A stretch of DNA of 64,000 nucleotides. It comes from Nannocystis sp. GTDB taxonomy: Bacteria; Myxococcota_A; Polyangia; Nannocystales; Nannocystaceae. Within the stretch, counting starts at the first letter, position 1, and every line of letters begins with the position of its first letter. Position numbers and translations under genes: made by a program. Below, one piece after another: positions 53,878-62,091 of the stretch. The stretch covers positions 124,001 to 188,000 of the forward strand of contig NZ_JADJNN010000001.1 in the NCBI RefSeq assembly GCF_016714285.1. The letters are read 5' to 3'. Below the pieces are notes generated by a model, which saw only the letters and a list, made by a program, of their open reading frames with translations, made no database searches and was not told the origin of the DNA.

Positions 53878-54849
53878 GTGCTTCGCCCCGCCTGGACCCC
53901 CGTATGCATCACCCTCCTGGCTCTCGGCTGCGCTTGCGGCATCTTCGCGCCGATCGACCCCCCGGAGGGCGCCAGCTCGAGCACGGGCGCGAGTGAGGGG
54001 GGCCCCGATCTACCCCCGCCCGATCCCTCGGACCTGGCGATCGCCACCTTCAACGTTCGCCGGTTCTTCGACCCGGTGTGCGACAGCGGCCAGTGCAGCA
54101 GCGGCGACTACGAGGAGGCGCCGACGCAGAAGCAATTCGAGTACAAGGCGGACACCATCGCGGAGGCGATCGCCGGCTTCCAGGCGGACGTGGTGATCCT
54201 TGAGGAGGTCGAGACCCAGACCTGCCTCGACGCGCTGGTCGAGCGCCTCGGGGCCGACACCTTCCCGACGGCGATTCTCGGCGAGACGGGCTTCGCGGCC
54301 TCGGTCGATGTGGCGGTGTTGTCCCGCTTCAAGACCGTCGAGGTTCGCCGCCACGCGGACGTCCCGCTGCAGCGCCCGAGCGGCGGCCAGACCTGGTTCT
54401 CGCGCGAGTTCCTCGAGGTCCACCTCGACGCCGAGGGCCATCAGCTGATCGTGTTCGCGGCGCACTTCAAGGCCAAGGTCGACGACGATCCGGAGCGCCG
54501 CCTCGCCGAGGCGACGCGTGCGCGGGAGATCGTCGATGCGGTCGCTGCTGCGAACCCGGACGCGCTCATCGTCATGGGCGGCGACCTCAACGACACGCCT
54601 GACTCGCCGCCCTTGATGGCCCTGCTGGCCGACGGAGGCATGCAGCGCGTCGCCGCCGAGCTCGTCCCCGACGACTGGACCTACTCGTACCAGGGCGTTC
54701 ACCAGGCGATCGACCACCTGCTGCTCGCGGCCGCGGCGACCGGCGGCCAGCACATCAAGGGCAGCACCCACGTGTTCCGCGGTGAGGGCAGCGACGGCTA
54801 CGGCGGCTCCGATCACGATGCCCTGCGCGCGAGCTTTCGCGCCGAATGA
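53878..54849 (+). CDS. Endonuclease/exonuclease/phosphatase (EEP)-family lipoprotein
   Basis: 323 aa from GTG 53878. The signal peptide ends LALGCAC. The EEP fold motifs are in order: IATFNVRRFFD, VVILEEVE (catalytic Glu), AAHFKAK, MGGDLNDTPDS (Asp-x-Asn), QAIDHLLL and GSDHDALRASF (Asp-His). Such secreted enzymes cut DNA or remove phosphate from lipids or sugars; DNase activity against prey DNA is possible but unproven. The last codons lie in a 28-bp repeat duplicated after the stop. Confidence 0.9.
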   Translation: MLRPAWTPVCITLLALGCACGIFAPIDPPEGASSSTGASEGGPDLPPPDPSDLAIATFNVRRFFDPVCDSGQCSSGDYEEAPTQKQFEYKADTIAEAIAGFQADVVILEEVETQTCLDALVERLGADTFPTAILGETGFAASVDVAVLSRFKTVEVRRHADVPLQRPSGGQTWFSREFLEVHLDAEGHQLIVFAAHFKAKVDDDPERRLAEATRAREIVDAVAAANPDALIVMGGDLNDTPDSPPLMALLADGGMQRVAAELVPDDWTYSYQGVHQAIDHLLLAAAATGGQHIKGSTHVFRGEGSDGYGGSDHDALRASFRAE

Positions 54850-54886
54850 GCCGAGCGGGCGAGCTTTCGCGCCGAACGAGCCGAGC
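54829..54886 (+). repeat. 28-bp direct repeat at the 3' end of the EEP gene
   Basis: Copy 1 (54829-54856) contains the last codons and TGA of the EEP gene. Copy 2 (54859-54886) follows 2 nt later with one T-to-C change that removes the stop. Both share the core GAGCTTTCGCGCCGAA. Confidence 0.9.
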
Positions 54887-54900
54887 CCGGGTCCCGGGCT
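54884..54900. terminator. Palindromic hairpin between convergent EEP and epimerase genes
   Basis: AGCCCGGG-T-CCCGGGCT, a near-perfect palindrome 35 nt past the EEP stop. The sequence CCGAGCCCGGGTCCC at 54881 recurs at about 54958 within the end of the epimerase gene. No T-tract. Confidence 0.4.
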
Positions 54901-54952
54901 CGAGATGAGACGCCTGCGCGAGCTGTCGCGGCGAAGCGTCGAAGTCGGCGGC

Positions 54953-56017
54953 TCAGGCCGAGCCCGGGTCCCTCGGGGTGAGGGCGGCGGCGGCGGAGGG
55001 CTTCACGTGGCCGTGCGCGACGAACCACTCCACCGCGCGGCGCAGGGTCTCGTCGAGCGGTCGGACGTGAAAGCCGAGCTCATCGCGGGCCTTGCGGTTG
55101 TCATAGAAGAGGCGCTGGCTGGCGTAGGCGACCGCGCCGGGGGTGATCATCGGCTCGCGTCGTGAGACTCGCGCGGCCCAGCCCTCGAGCAGGTGACCGA
55201 AGGCGGCGGCGAGGCTGGCGGGAACACGCAGCATGCCGTGACGCATGCCGACCACCTTGCGTAGTTCGGCGATCATCTCGAAGATCGTGAGGTTGTGGCC
55301 GGTGAGCAGGTACGCCTCGCCGCGGCGGCCGCGGGCCTCGGCGAGCAGGTGGCCGCGCGCGACGTCCTCGACGTCGACGAGGTTGAGGCCGCCTTCGAAG
55401 CTGACCCGGATCTTGCCGCTCAGCGTGTCGACCAGGGTCTTGCCGGTCGGGGTGGGTCCGATGTCACCCGGCCCGAGCGGCATGCCCGGACACACGAGCA
55501 CGACGTCGAGGACGGACGCGAAGGCCGCGGCGACCTGGTGCGCGAGGTACTTCGAGCGCACGTAGTCGAAGGCGTGGCCCCACAGGTTGTAGGTGGTGTC
55601 CTCGCCGGCCGGTTGCCCCGACGGGTCGATGCCGATCGCCGCGATCGAGCTGGTGTGGACCACCCGTCGCACGCCGAGCGCCGCCGCGGTGGCCAGCACG
55701 TTGGCGGTGCCGGTCACGTTGACGTCGTAGATGAGCCTCGGGTCGGGCACCCAGGTCCGGTAGACCGCCGCGAGGTGATACACGAGGTCGCAGCCGGCCA
55801 TGTGACGGGCGAGGGCAGGGCGGTCGAGGATGTCGCCCTCCACGCGTTCGATGCCCGCGCCGGCGTCCGGGTCCGCGGCTGCGAGCTCGTCGAGGTTGCG
55901 CGTGTCCTCGCCGGGCCGGATGAGCGCGCGGACGCGGCGGCCCTCGGCACGCAGCAGGCGGACCACGTGATGACCGATGAAGCCGGCGGCGCCGGTGACG
56001 AAGACCGTTTCGGACAT
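54953..56017 (-). CDS. NAD-dependent epimerase/dehydratase (HpnA/dihydroflavonol-reductase-like)
   Basis: 354 aa. The extended SDR fold starts VFVTGAAGFIGHHVVRLLRAEG. The catalytic pair is in YVRSK, with the upstream Ser in VVHTSSIAAIG; VCPGMPLGPGDIGPTPTG and NLVDVEDVARGHLLA are typical of the HpnA-like group linked to hopanoids, and of dihydroflavonol-4-reductases. No hopanoid genes are near, so the substrate is open. Start at 56017 (MSETVF); the frame further upstream is unrelated sequence. Confidence 0.9.
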   Translation of the reverse strand: MSETVFVTGAAGFIGHHVVRLLRAEGRRVRALIRPGEDTRNLDELAAADPDAGAGIERVEGDILDRPALARHMAGCDLVYHLAAVYRTWVPDPRLIYDVNVTGTANVLATAAALGVRRVVHTSSIAAIGIDPSGQPAGEDTTYNLWGHAFDYVRSKYLAHQVAAAFASVLDVVLVCPGMPLGPGDIGPTPTGKTLVDTLSGKIRVSFEGGLNLVDVEDVARGHLLAEARGRRGEAYLLTGHNLTIFEMIAELRKVVGMRHGMLRVPASLAAAFGHLLEGWAARVSRREPMITPGAVAYASQRLFYDNRKARDELGFHVRPLDETLRRAVEWFVAHGHVKPSAAAALTPRDPGSA

Positions 56018-56197
56018 GCCGCGCGAGTCTAGCCCCGCGTGCTCGCCAGCGGCTGCGTAGCCCCTGAAAGCCCGCGGGTCGTCGCCCGCGTCGCCCTGGG
56101 CTGCCCGCCGTTGGCGGTGGAGGCCATGAGCCCCCGCCGCTGCTGCCAGCCCCCTGTGCGTGGCTTGTCGTCCCTGACCAGGCGAGCGAAATTGGGG

Positions 56198-56226
56198 TTG
56201 ACATACTTTTCGCGCGATTGTACGCA
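56198..56226 (+). promoter_or_regulatory. Candidate promoter of the trypsin-like protease gene
   Basis: Consensus TTGACA (56198-56203), 17-nt AT-rich spacer, TACGCA (56221-56226). The leader to the ATG at 56489 is about 255 nt. Confidence 0.5.
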
Positions 56227-56335
56227 GGGTGTGCTCGGTCACGAGTCACCTCCACACTCACCCACAACATCACGCAAATCCGCACAAACCACAGGACCCT
56301 CTCAGGGATCCCGGGGATGGCGGAACTGACACTGT

Positions 56336-56364
56336 CACATTCGGTTCCTGGACGTCCGAATGTG
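56336..56364 (+). other. Perfect inverted repeat in the leader of the serine protease gene
   Basis: CACATTCGG (56336-56344), 11-nt loop, CCGAATGTG (56356-56364). It could be an RNA hairpin in the leader or an operator site; its position 125 nt before the start excludes a simple role in ribosome binding. Confidence 0.6.
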
Positions 56365-56488
56365 CTGGTGGAGGACGGCGACGTGCGCCTGCCTGGACCT
56401 GGGCGGCCTCAATGTCCTCGCGTTCACCCTGCGTCTCACGCGGGTGTGGGCATTGCTTTGCCATCGTCCGGACGACTGGGAGCTGATC

Positions 56489-57862
56489 ATGAAGAACGCT
56501 GGATCGATCCGTCACGACCTCTTGCTTGTGCCCCTCGTTGCCGCCGGGTTCGCGCTGACCGGCTGCTACGATGGCGTCACCATCACTCAATTCTCGGACG
56601 CACGTCGCCCGATCGAGCTCGGCAACGAGGAGATGTTCGGCGGGCTCGCGCCGCCGGCCCCGCCGTTCGACCCTGACCCCAGCGAGGACTTCACCGACCC
56701 CGAGGACGACCCGAACGCGATCTACGGCGGTGCGACGGTGCCGGCCTGCGGCTGGCCCTCGACGGTGGAGCTCGGCGGTGCGTGCAGCGGCACTCTGGTG
56801 CACCCGCAGGTCGTGATCTACGCCTCGCACTGCGGTGCCAGCTACAGCAAGATCTACTTCGGCGAGAACTATCAGGCGCCAGCCAAGACGGTGACCCCGA
56901 GCTTCTGCAAGATCATCCCTGGCGGCAACCCGGGCAGCGGTAACGACTTCGCAGTGTGCAAGCTGTCGCAGCCGGTGACGAACGTGCCGATCACGCCGAT
57001 CTTGATGGGTTGCGAGACGGACATCCTGAAGGCGGGCCAGGCGGTCACGCTGGTCGGCTTCGGCAACGCGGACAACGGGCCCTACGGGATCAAGCGCCAC
57101 GTCACCACCACGATCAATGGGATCGACGGGAACAACGAGGTCTCGATCGGCGGCAACGGCAAGGACACCTGCCAGGGCGACTCCGGCGGTCCGGCCTTTG
57201 TGCAGCTCGCCGACGGGACCTGGCGTGTGTTCGGCATCACCTCCTACGGCGGTGCATGCGGCACCGGCGGGATGTACTCGATGATGCACAAGGGCATGTC
57301 CTGGTTCGAGTCCACGGTCGGCCTCGACATCACGCCCTGCCACGACGCGGACGGCAAGTGGAACCCGACGGCTGCTTGCGGCAACTTCCAAAAGGCGCCC
57401 GCCAACAGCGGCGGCACCTGGGCCGCTGGCTGCAACGTCGGCAGCAAGGGGGGCATGAGCTCGACCTGCGGAGCAGCCTACGGCGGCAACCCGCAGCCCG
57501 ACCCGCAGCCGCAGCCGCAGCCGCAGCCGCAGCCGCAGCCGCAGCCGCCTTGCGCCAACTGCACCAAGTACAGCGGCAGCCTGAGCGGGGCCGGCGACGC
57601 CGACCAGCACCCGGACAATAACTACTACCAGTCGACCAAGTCCGGGGCGCACGAGGGCTATGTCGTCGACGCGCCGGTCGGCAGCGACTTCGATCTGTAC
57701 CTCTACAAGTGGCTCAATAACAAGTGGACCATGGTCGCCAAGGCCGAGACGGAGACCTCGAACGAGACCATCAAGTACAACGGCACGGCCGGCTTCTACA
57801 CGTGGGTGGTCGAGTCGTACAGCGGGAGCGGCAGCTACAACTTCTACGCGAAGAAGCCGTGA
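56489..57862 (+). CDS. Secreted trypsin-like serine protease with C-terminal PPC-like domain
   Basis: 457 aa. The signal peptide ends FALTGC, so it is probably a lipoprotein. A Pro/Asp-rich pro-region (~30-78) leads into an S1 domain starting at IYGGATVPACGW, with catalytic His114 (YASHCG), Asp153 (GNDFAVCKL) and Ser232 (CQGDSGGP). A linker with a run of Pro-Gln pairs (~343-354) joins a C-terminal ~95-residue bacterial pre-peptidase-like beta-domain (SDFDLYLYKW ... WVVESYSGSGSYNFYAKKP). Such enzymes degrade protein outside the cell, fitting a predator. GGGAG lies six bases before the ATG. Confidence 0.93.
   Translation: MKNAGSIRHDLLLVPLVAAGFALTGCYDGVTITQFSDARRPIELGNEEMFGGLAPPAPPFDPDPSEDFTDPEDDPNAIYGGATVPACGWPSTVELGGACSGTLVHPQVVIYASHCGASYSKIYFGENYQAPAKTVTPSFCKIIPGGNPGSGNDFAVCKLSQPVTNVPITPILMGCETDILKAGQAVTLVGFGNADNGPYGIKRHVTTTINGIDGNNEVSIGGNGKDTCQGDSGGPAFVQLADGTWRVFGITSYGGACGTGGMYSMMHKGMSWFESTVGLDITPCHDADGKWNPTAACGNFQKAPANSGGTWAAGCNVGSKGGMSSTCGAAYGGNPQPDPQPQPQPQPQPQPQPPCANCTKYSGSLSGAGDADQHPDNNYYQSTKSGAHEGYVVDAPVGSDFDLYLYKWLNNKWTMVAKAETETSNETIKYNGTAGFYTWVVESYSGSGSYNFYAKKP
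57502..57548 (+). repeat. GCAGCC hexanucleotide microsatellite
   Basis: About seven copies of a 6-bp unit encoding Pro-Gln pairs in the linker of the serine protease. Copy-number change would alter linker length without a frameshift. Confidence 0.9.
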
Positions 57863-57876
57863 ACCCCGGCGCCGGC

Positions 57877-58815
57877 TCAGGCCGCGGAGGTCTGGGCCGG
57901 CGCGAGCGAGGGTACGACGGTGCCCTCGACGAACTCGAGGATCTCGCGGGCGATCTCCAGCGGGTACTCGGCTGGCAGCGCGTGCGTGGCGTCGGGGTAG
58001 ACCTTCCACTGCACGCGAGGGATCGCGAAGGCGAGGGCTCTCATCGTCGTGATCGGCACGAAGCTGTCACGCGCACCGGCGACGATGAGGGTGGGCACGG
58101 CGATCGTCGGCAGGACGTCGGCGGCGCTGTGGCGGTGGGCCTCGTCGAGCAGGGTGACGAACAACTCCGGGTTCATCGCCGCGATGCCGCGCATGTAGAG
58201 CTCGAGGTCGGCGGCCTCGATGCGGTCGGCGTTGACCTGGCCGGAGCGCAGGCTGATCTCGCGGGACAGCTGCGAGGGCAGCAGCCGGCGCCACACCCGG
58301 GTCGTGAGGTCGTGGGCGATGCGGGTGACCGCGACCGCGAGCGGCAGCAGGCGGCCGAAAGCCTGAGTGCCCTGGAAGCTGGTGAGGACACGGCCGCTGG
58401 GGCCGGCCAGAGAGAGCAGGCCGGCGACGAGCGGCCGGTGACGGCGGTACACCTCGAGCGCGACGGGGAAGCCCATCGAGAAGCCGACGAGGACCACCGA
58501 TCGCAGGCCGAGGTGCTCGCAGGCGGCGGCCGCGTCGTCCGCGAGCACCGGGATGTTGAGCTGCCACGGGCGCGGTGGGTCTGGTGACTTGCCGTGGCCG
58601 CGGTAGTGCATGAGCACGATGCGGTGGCGCTCGCTGAGCGTGGGCAGGCTGCGCTCGAAGGCCCAGCCCGCGCAGCCGATGCCGTCGAGGATGAGGATCG
58701 CGGGGCCGGGCGCGTCGCGGGGGCCGTGGCAAAACAGGCGCAGGGACGCGCCGTCGTCGCGGCGAAGGCGGACGACCGTGCCCTCATCGCGGCTCGGCGC
58801 GGCGACGCTGTTCAT
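57877..58815 (-). CDS. Alpha/beta-fold hydrolase
   Basis: 312 aa. The fold is clear: ILILDGIGCAGWAFERSL (oxyanion region), MHYRGHGKSPDPPRPW, nucleophile elbow VGFSMGFPVAL (Gly-x-Ser-x-Gly), acid in VAGARDSFVP and His in YPDATHALPAEYP. There is no signal peptide. The GFSMG elbow and general plan fit esterase/haloperoxidase-type hydrolases; substrate unknown. It converges with the serine protease gene, stops 15 nt apart. Confidence 0.88.
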   Translation of the reverse strand: MNSVAAPSRDEGTVVRLRRDDGASLRLFCHGPRDAPGPAILILDGIGCAGWAFERSLPTLSERHRIVLMHYRGHGKSPDPPRPWQLNIPVLADDAAAACEHLGLRSVVLVGFSMGFPVALEVYRRHRPLVAGLLSLAGPSGRVLTSFQGTQAFGRLLPLAVAVTRIAHDLTTRVWRRLLPSQLSREISLRSGQVNADRIEAADLELYMRGIAAMNPELFVTLLDEAHRHSAADVLPTIAVPTLIVAGARDSFVPITTMRALAFAIPRVQWKVYPDATHALPAEYPLEIAREILEFVEGTVVPSLAPAQTSAA

Positions 58816-58972
58816 CCGCTCCGCCCCGATGCCCGCGCCCGCTTCGAATGCTGCGCCTCCAGCCGTCTCGCTGGCTGTGGCACGGGCCGCCCTGGCCGTT
58901 TCGCTGGACGCTGCGATTGCTGACTGACTGCTGGTCTCAAGAACGGCCTTGCGAGCAGCCGCGCCAGTTGGG

Positions 58973-59182
58973 TCATTCGTTGCGGCCGCGCTCGTCGTCG
59001 GCGCCGTCGTCTGCCAGGTCGTTGACGCTGGGGTACTTCATGATGTCCTTGCGGGCGATCTTCCACGCCTTCTGGACGATCCACGATAACGAGCGGTCCT
59101 GACGCGCAGCCTCCTCCTGGATCTCCTTGAGCATCTGTTCCGGGAAGTAGAGAGACTGTTTGCGCTTGTCCGAGCTGGCCAT
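58973..59182 (-). CDS. Small ribbon-helix-helix protein (TIGR04563-like)
   Basis: 69 aa. KQSLYFPEQMLKEIQEEAARQDRSLSWIVQKAWKIAR has the strand-helix-helix pattern of ribbon-helix-helix DNA-binding proteins. The acidic tail (DDGADDERGRNE) is typical of a short family I associate with myxobacteria. It is divergent from the TetR-like gene, with 56 nt between them. No toxin gene is adjacent, so an antitoxin role is not supported. Confidence 0.75.
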   Translation of the reverse strand: MASSDKRKQSLYFPEQMLKEIQEEAARQDRSLSWIVQKAWKIARKDIMKYPSVNDLADDGADDERGRNE

Positions 59183-59238
59183 TCTGGTCTGGTCTCCGCT
59201 AGTGATAATCGCGGTTTTTAGGGTAGGCTGCGCCGCGA

Positions 59239-60091
59239 TTGGCTGTCAACCGTGACCGTGACGCCGTTGTCCCCGGCGAGGAGCCTGCGGACACAAGCCC
59301 GGGCGAGAGCCTGGACGTGGCCTCTGCGGCGGCGGGCGCGGAGGCGCGCGGTCTGGCGGGGGGCGTCACGTGGTCGGGCGAGGAGTCCGATGGTCGCGCG
59401 GTGCGAGCTCAGGCACGTCGTGAACAGCGGCGCAGCACCATCCTCGCGGCCGCTGTGGCGGTGTTCAAGGACAAGGGCTACCACGCGGCGTCGGTGCACG
59501 ACATCATCGACGCGGCTCAGATCGCGCGGGGCACCTTCTACCTGTACTTCACCAGCAAACGCGAGATATTCGCGGAGTTGGCGGCGACCTTTCTCGAGCT
59601 GATCCGTGGCAGCGTACAAAAGATCTCCCTCGATCCAGCTGCCGGCGAGCCGCTCGCGCAGATGCGGGCCAACTTCCGCCGGGTCATGAACACCGTCCTC
59701 GAGCACGGGGACCTGGCGACGATCATGCTGCGTGGCGACGCCGGGGACAGCGAGGTTCGGGCCCAACTCGACCTCTTCTACGCCCAGGTGATCGCGTTGA
59801 TCGGCCAGGCCGTGCGCGTCGGCCACGCCCTCGGCTTCGCCCGTGACTGCGACGTGCACGTGATCGCCGTGGCGGCCCTGGCCGGCCTCAAGCGAGGTGC
59901 TCGGGCGGATGCTGGCGGCGCGGGGTGAGGGGGATCCCCCCATGGGGCCGGACGGGGTCGGCGCGGAACCGGCGGGGCCGGACGGGGAGGGCGCAGGTGC
60001 GCCTTCGCCGTGGCGCATGCCACCAGAACGCCTCGCGGACGAGCTCCTGACCTTCTTTGTGCGCGGCGTGTTTACCGAGGCGGTCCGCTGA
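59239..60091 (+). pseudogene. TetR/AcrR-family regulator with a frameshift near 59893
   Basis: The N-terminal ~60 residues are a low-complexity extension; the true start is unclear (TTG 59239, GTG 59317 or GTG 59401). The TetR helix-turn-helix is clear: RSTILAAAVAVFKDKGYHAASVHDIIDAAQIARGTFYLYFTSKREIFAEL. The ligand-binding domain runs well until GLK at ~59892, then the frame gives RGARADAGGAG and stops at 59928. In the next frame the natural continuation REVLGRMLAAR ... PPERLADELLTFFVRGVFTEAVR runs to a stop at 60091. Inserting two bases (CG) after AAGCG would restore one ~284-aa protein. Either a recent mutation or a sequencing error in a CG repeat. Confidence 0.8.
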
Positions 60092-60103
60092 GCTAGAAGT
60101 GTC

Positions 60104-60149
60104 GCCCTCGAAGGTCGGCCCCCCGGCGGGCTGTGATAACTTCGAGGGC
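60104..60149. other. Inverted repeat between the TetR-like and DksA-like genes
   Basis: GCCCTCGAAG (60104-60113) and CTTCGAGGGC (60140-60149), a perfect 10-bp pair separated by 26 nt, starting 13 nt after the TetR stop. It may be a terminator or an operator upstream of the DksA-like gene. Confidence 0.45.
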
Positions 60150-60174
60150 CGAGCACGATACGGGAGCGGCATCC

Positions 60175-60549
60175 ATGGCGTTGAAGGAAGCTCAGATGAA
60201 GAAATTTCGCGCGATCCTCGAGGACCGGCGCAAGGCGTTGATCCACCAGGCGAAGAAGACTCTGGAGAGCGACATGGTCCTGTCGCCGGACGACCGCTTC
60301 GATGAGGTCGATCAGGCGTCCAGCGAGTACATGCAGGCGTTTAGCTTCCGCCTCCGCGGGCGCGAGAAGTTCCTGATGGACAAGATCCAGCTGGCGCTGC
60401 GAAAGATCGACGAGGGCACCTACGGCACCTGCGAGGAGTGCGAGGAGATGATCGCACTCAAGCGCCTGCAGGCCCGCCCCGAGGCGCCCCTGTGCATCCA
60501 GTGCAAGGAGGCCCAGGAGAAGGAAGAGGCGGTGTATGCCGAGGAGTGA
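60175..60549 (+). CDS. dksA: DksA/TraR-family zinc-finger transcription factor
   Basis: 124 aa from ATG 60175 (GGGAG upstream). A coiled-coil of ~70 residues carries DEVDQASSE, matching the DxxDxA tip motif that enters the RNA polymerase secondary channel, then a C4 zinc finger CEECEEMIALKRLQARP...CIQC. In E. coli DksA works with ppGpp to retune rRNA and amino acid promoters. The protein is slightly shorter than E. coli DksA. It may be one of several paralogues in this genome. Confidence 0.9.
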   Translation: MALKEAQMKKFRAILEDRRKALIHQAKKTLESDMVLSPDDRFDEVDQASSEYMQAFSFRLRGREKFLMDKIQLALRKIDEGTYGTCEECEEMIALKRLQARPEAPLCIQCKEAQEKEEAVYAEE

Positions 60550-60588
60550 GCTGGCCGCGTAGGCCCGTCCACGCAGCCACGTAGGGCC

Positions 60589-61455
60589 ATGCACCCGCTC
60601 CTCTTCACCGTGCCTGGCACGGAATTCGTGGTCTCTTCGTACGGCTTCTGCATGGGCCTGGCGCTGGTCGCTGCCTGGGTGCTCGCGCTGCTGCTGGCCC
60701 GCTCGGATCGCCTGCCGAGTGATCGTCTGGGCAGCGTGTTCGTGGTCGCGGCGATGCTGGGCCTGCTGTGCGCGCGGGCGGTGTGGTTGCAGCAGCAAGG
60801 GCAGGCGCTCAGCTGGGAGGCGCTGCGTGGTTTGCCGGCCGGCGGCATGACCGTGTTCGGGGGCGCCTTCGCGGCGCTGCTCGTGTCCGTGATCGGCTGC
60901 CGTCGGATCGGGGTGCCGCTGCTGGCCTGGCTCGACTGCGTCGCGCCGGCCTTCGCGCTCGGGGCGATCGCCGAGCGGGTCGGGGCGCTGCTCGCTGGCG
61001 GCGACTTCGGGCGCTACGTCGGGGCCGAGGACCTCGGTCACGCGCTGGCGATCACGTACCCGCCGGGCTCGCCGGCGTTCATCCTCCACGCGGTCACCCT
61101 GCAGGGCCTGCCTGGCGTCAGCGAGCTCGCGTCGGCGCCGGTGCATCCGGTCCAGGCCTACGAGGCCGCGCTGGCGCTGCTCACCTTGGTGGTCGCGCTG
61201 TGGGTGCGACGCCGGCGGCGGCACAGCGGGCAGGTGTTCTTCGCGGCGATGGCGGTGTTCGTGGCCGGGCGGGCGCTGCTCGATCCGCTGCGTCACGACG
61301 CCTCGCCGGAGCTGCTGGGGCCGCTGCGCCTGGCCCAGATCTCGGGGCTCGGCCTGTTGCTGGTCCTGTGGATCGCTAGCCAGGTGCAGGCGGCTCGGGC
61401 CGCGTCCACGCCGGGCGGTCTGCGCGGCTGGGAGGGCGGATCGTGGTCGAAGTAG
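60589..61455 (+). CDS. Prolipoprotein diacylglyceryl transferase (Lgt)-like membrane protein, divergent
   Basis: 288 aa with about seven membrane helices. Lgt landmarks are the N-terminal HPLLF, SSYGFCMGLAL, GGMTVFGGAFAALL, HPVQAYEAAL and a C-terminal GRALLDPLRHD. Several residues needed in E. coli Lgt are changed: the His of the SFHGG loop is Phe (VFGG), and the GNF..GE block is GALLAGGDFG, so the Asn and Glu equivalents are lost. It may be a specialised or inactive paralogue. The gene overlaps the following hydrolase by 13 nt and follows the DksA-like gene by 39 nt. Confidence 0.8.
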   Translation: MHPLLFTVPGTEFVVSSYGFCMGLALVAAWVLALLLARSDRLPSDRLGSVFVVAAMLGLLCARAVWLQQQGQALSWEALRGLPAGGMTVFGGAFAALLVSVIGCRRIGVPLLAWLDCVAPAFALGAIAERVGALLAGGDFGRYVGAEDLGHALAITYPPGSPAFILHAVTLQGLPGVSELASAPVHPVQAYEAALALLTLVVALWVRRRRRHSGQVFFAAMAVFVAGRALLDPLRHDASPELLGPLRLAQISGLGLLLVLWIASQVQAARAASTPGGLRGWEGGSWSK

Positions 61456-62087
61456 CGGCGACGCCGGTGGTCGTGATCCACGGGGCGCTGCGCTCGCAGG
61501 CGGGGCTGTGGCCGATCGTGTGGTACTTGCGCCGCCAGGGCTTCGCGGCCCGGGCCTTCGGCTATGCGACGCGGCGGCACACCCTCGCACAACACGGCGA
61601 GCGGCTCGAGGAGTTCCTCGCGGGCTGGCTCAAGGGACAGGTGCCGACGCTCGGGATCTTGACCCACAGCATGGGTGGGCTGGTCGCGCGGGCCTACCTC
61701 GCGCGGGCCGGGGCGGCCGCGCAGTCGCAGCGCCAGCGGGTAGTGATGCTGGCGCCGCCGAATCAGGGCGCCGCGCTGGCCGCGAGCATGCGGGGCTTTC
61801 GTCCGTTTCACTGGCTGTACGGGGCCGCGGCCGAGGAGCTGCAGCCGGAGCGGGCGGCCACTCTCGGGTCGCCGCCGGGCAGCGCCGAGCTGCTGATCCT
61901 CGCCGGTGGCAAGCACGACAGCGAGGTCGGCTACACGCGGCGGATCGCCGGCAACAACGACGGGCTGGTCGGCGTCGCCGAGACGGCGCTGCCGGGCGTC
62001 CCGCCGGTGTTCGTCGGCGGGCTGCACAGCACGATGCAGTGGCGACCCGCGGTGCTGCGCCGGGCGGCGAGCTTCCTCGCGGGTTGA
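61443..62087 (+). CDS. Lipase-like alpha/beta hydrolase (DUF676/PGAP1-like)
   Basis: 214 aa from GTG 61443, overlapping the Lgt-like gene. VVVIHGALRSQAGLWPI is the oxyanion segment, ILTHSMGGLVARAYL holds the nucleophile (T-H-S-M-G), VVMLAPPNQGAALA follows, and HDSEVGY and GLHSTMQWRP may provide the acid and His. Members of this group act on lipids, esters or GPI-like substrates; the position after an Lgt-like gene suggests membrane-lipid work, an inference only. Confidence 0.85.
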   Translation: MVEVAATPVVVIHGALRSQAGLWPIVWYLRRQGFAARAFGYATRRHTLAQHGERLEEFLAGWLKGQVPTLGILTHSMGGLVARAYLARAGAAAQSQRQRVVMLAPPNQGAALAASMRGFRPFHWLYGAAAEELQPERAATLGSPPGSAELLILAGGKHDSEVGYTRRIAGNNDGLVGVAETALPGVPPVFVGGLHSTMQWRPAVLRRAASFLAG

Positions 62088-62091
62088 TGCT

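Larger units (their letters stand above)
56018..56488. other. Divergent intergenic region (471 bp) with a long leader for the serine protease gene
   Basis: No gene is convincing. A strong -35 at 56198 implies a ~255-nt transcribed leader containing a perfect hairpin (56336-56364) and a GGGATCCC palindrome near 56307. Confidence 0.55.

Noticed and set aside
57497..57548. Possible CRISPR-like or intergenic repeat array
   Set aside because: It is a 6-bp microsatellite coding for Pro-Gln pairs inside the protease gene, with no spacers.
58973..59182. RHH gene as an antitoxin of a toxin-antitoxin pair
   Set aside because: No toxin-like gene lies next to it; the neighbours are a hydrolase and a TetR-type gene.
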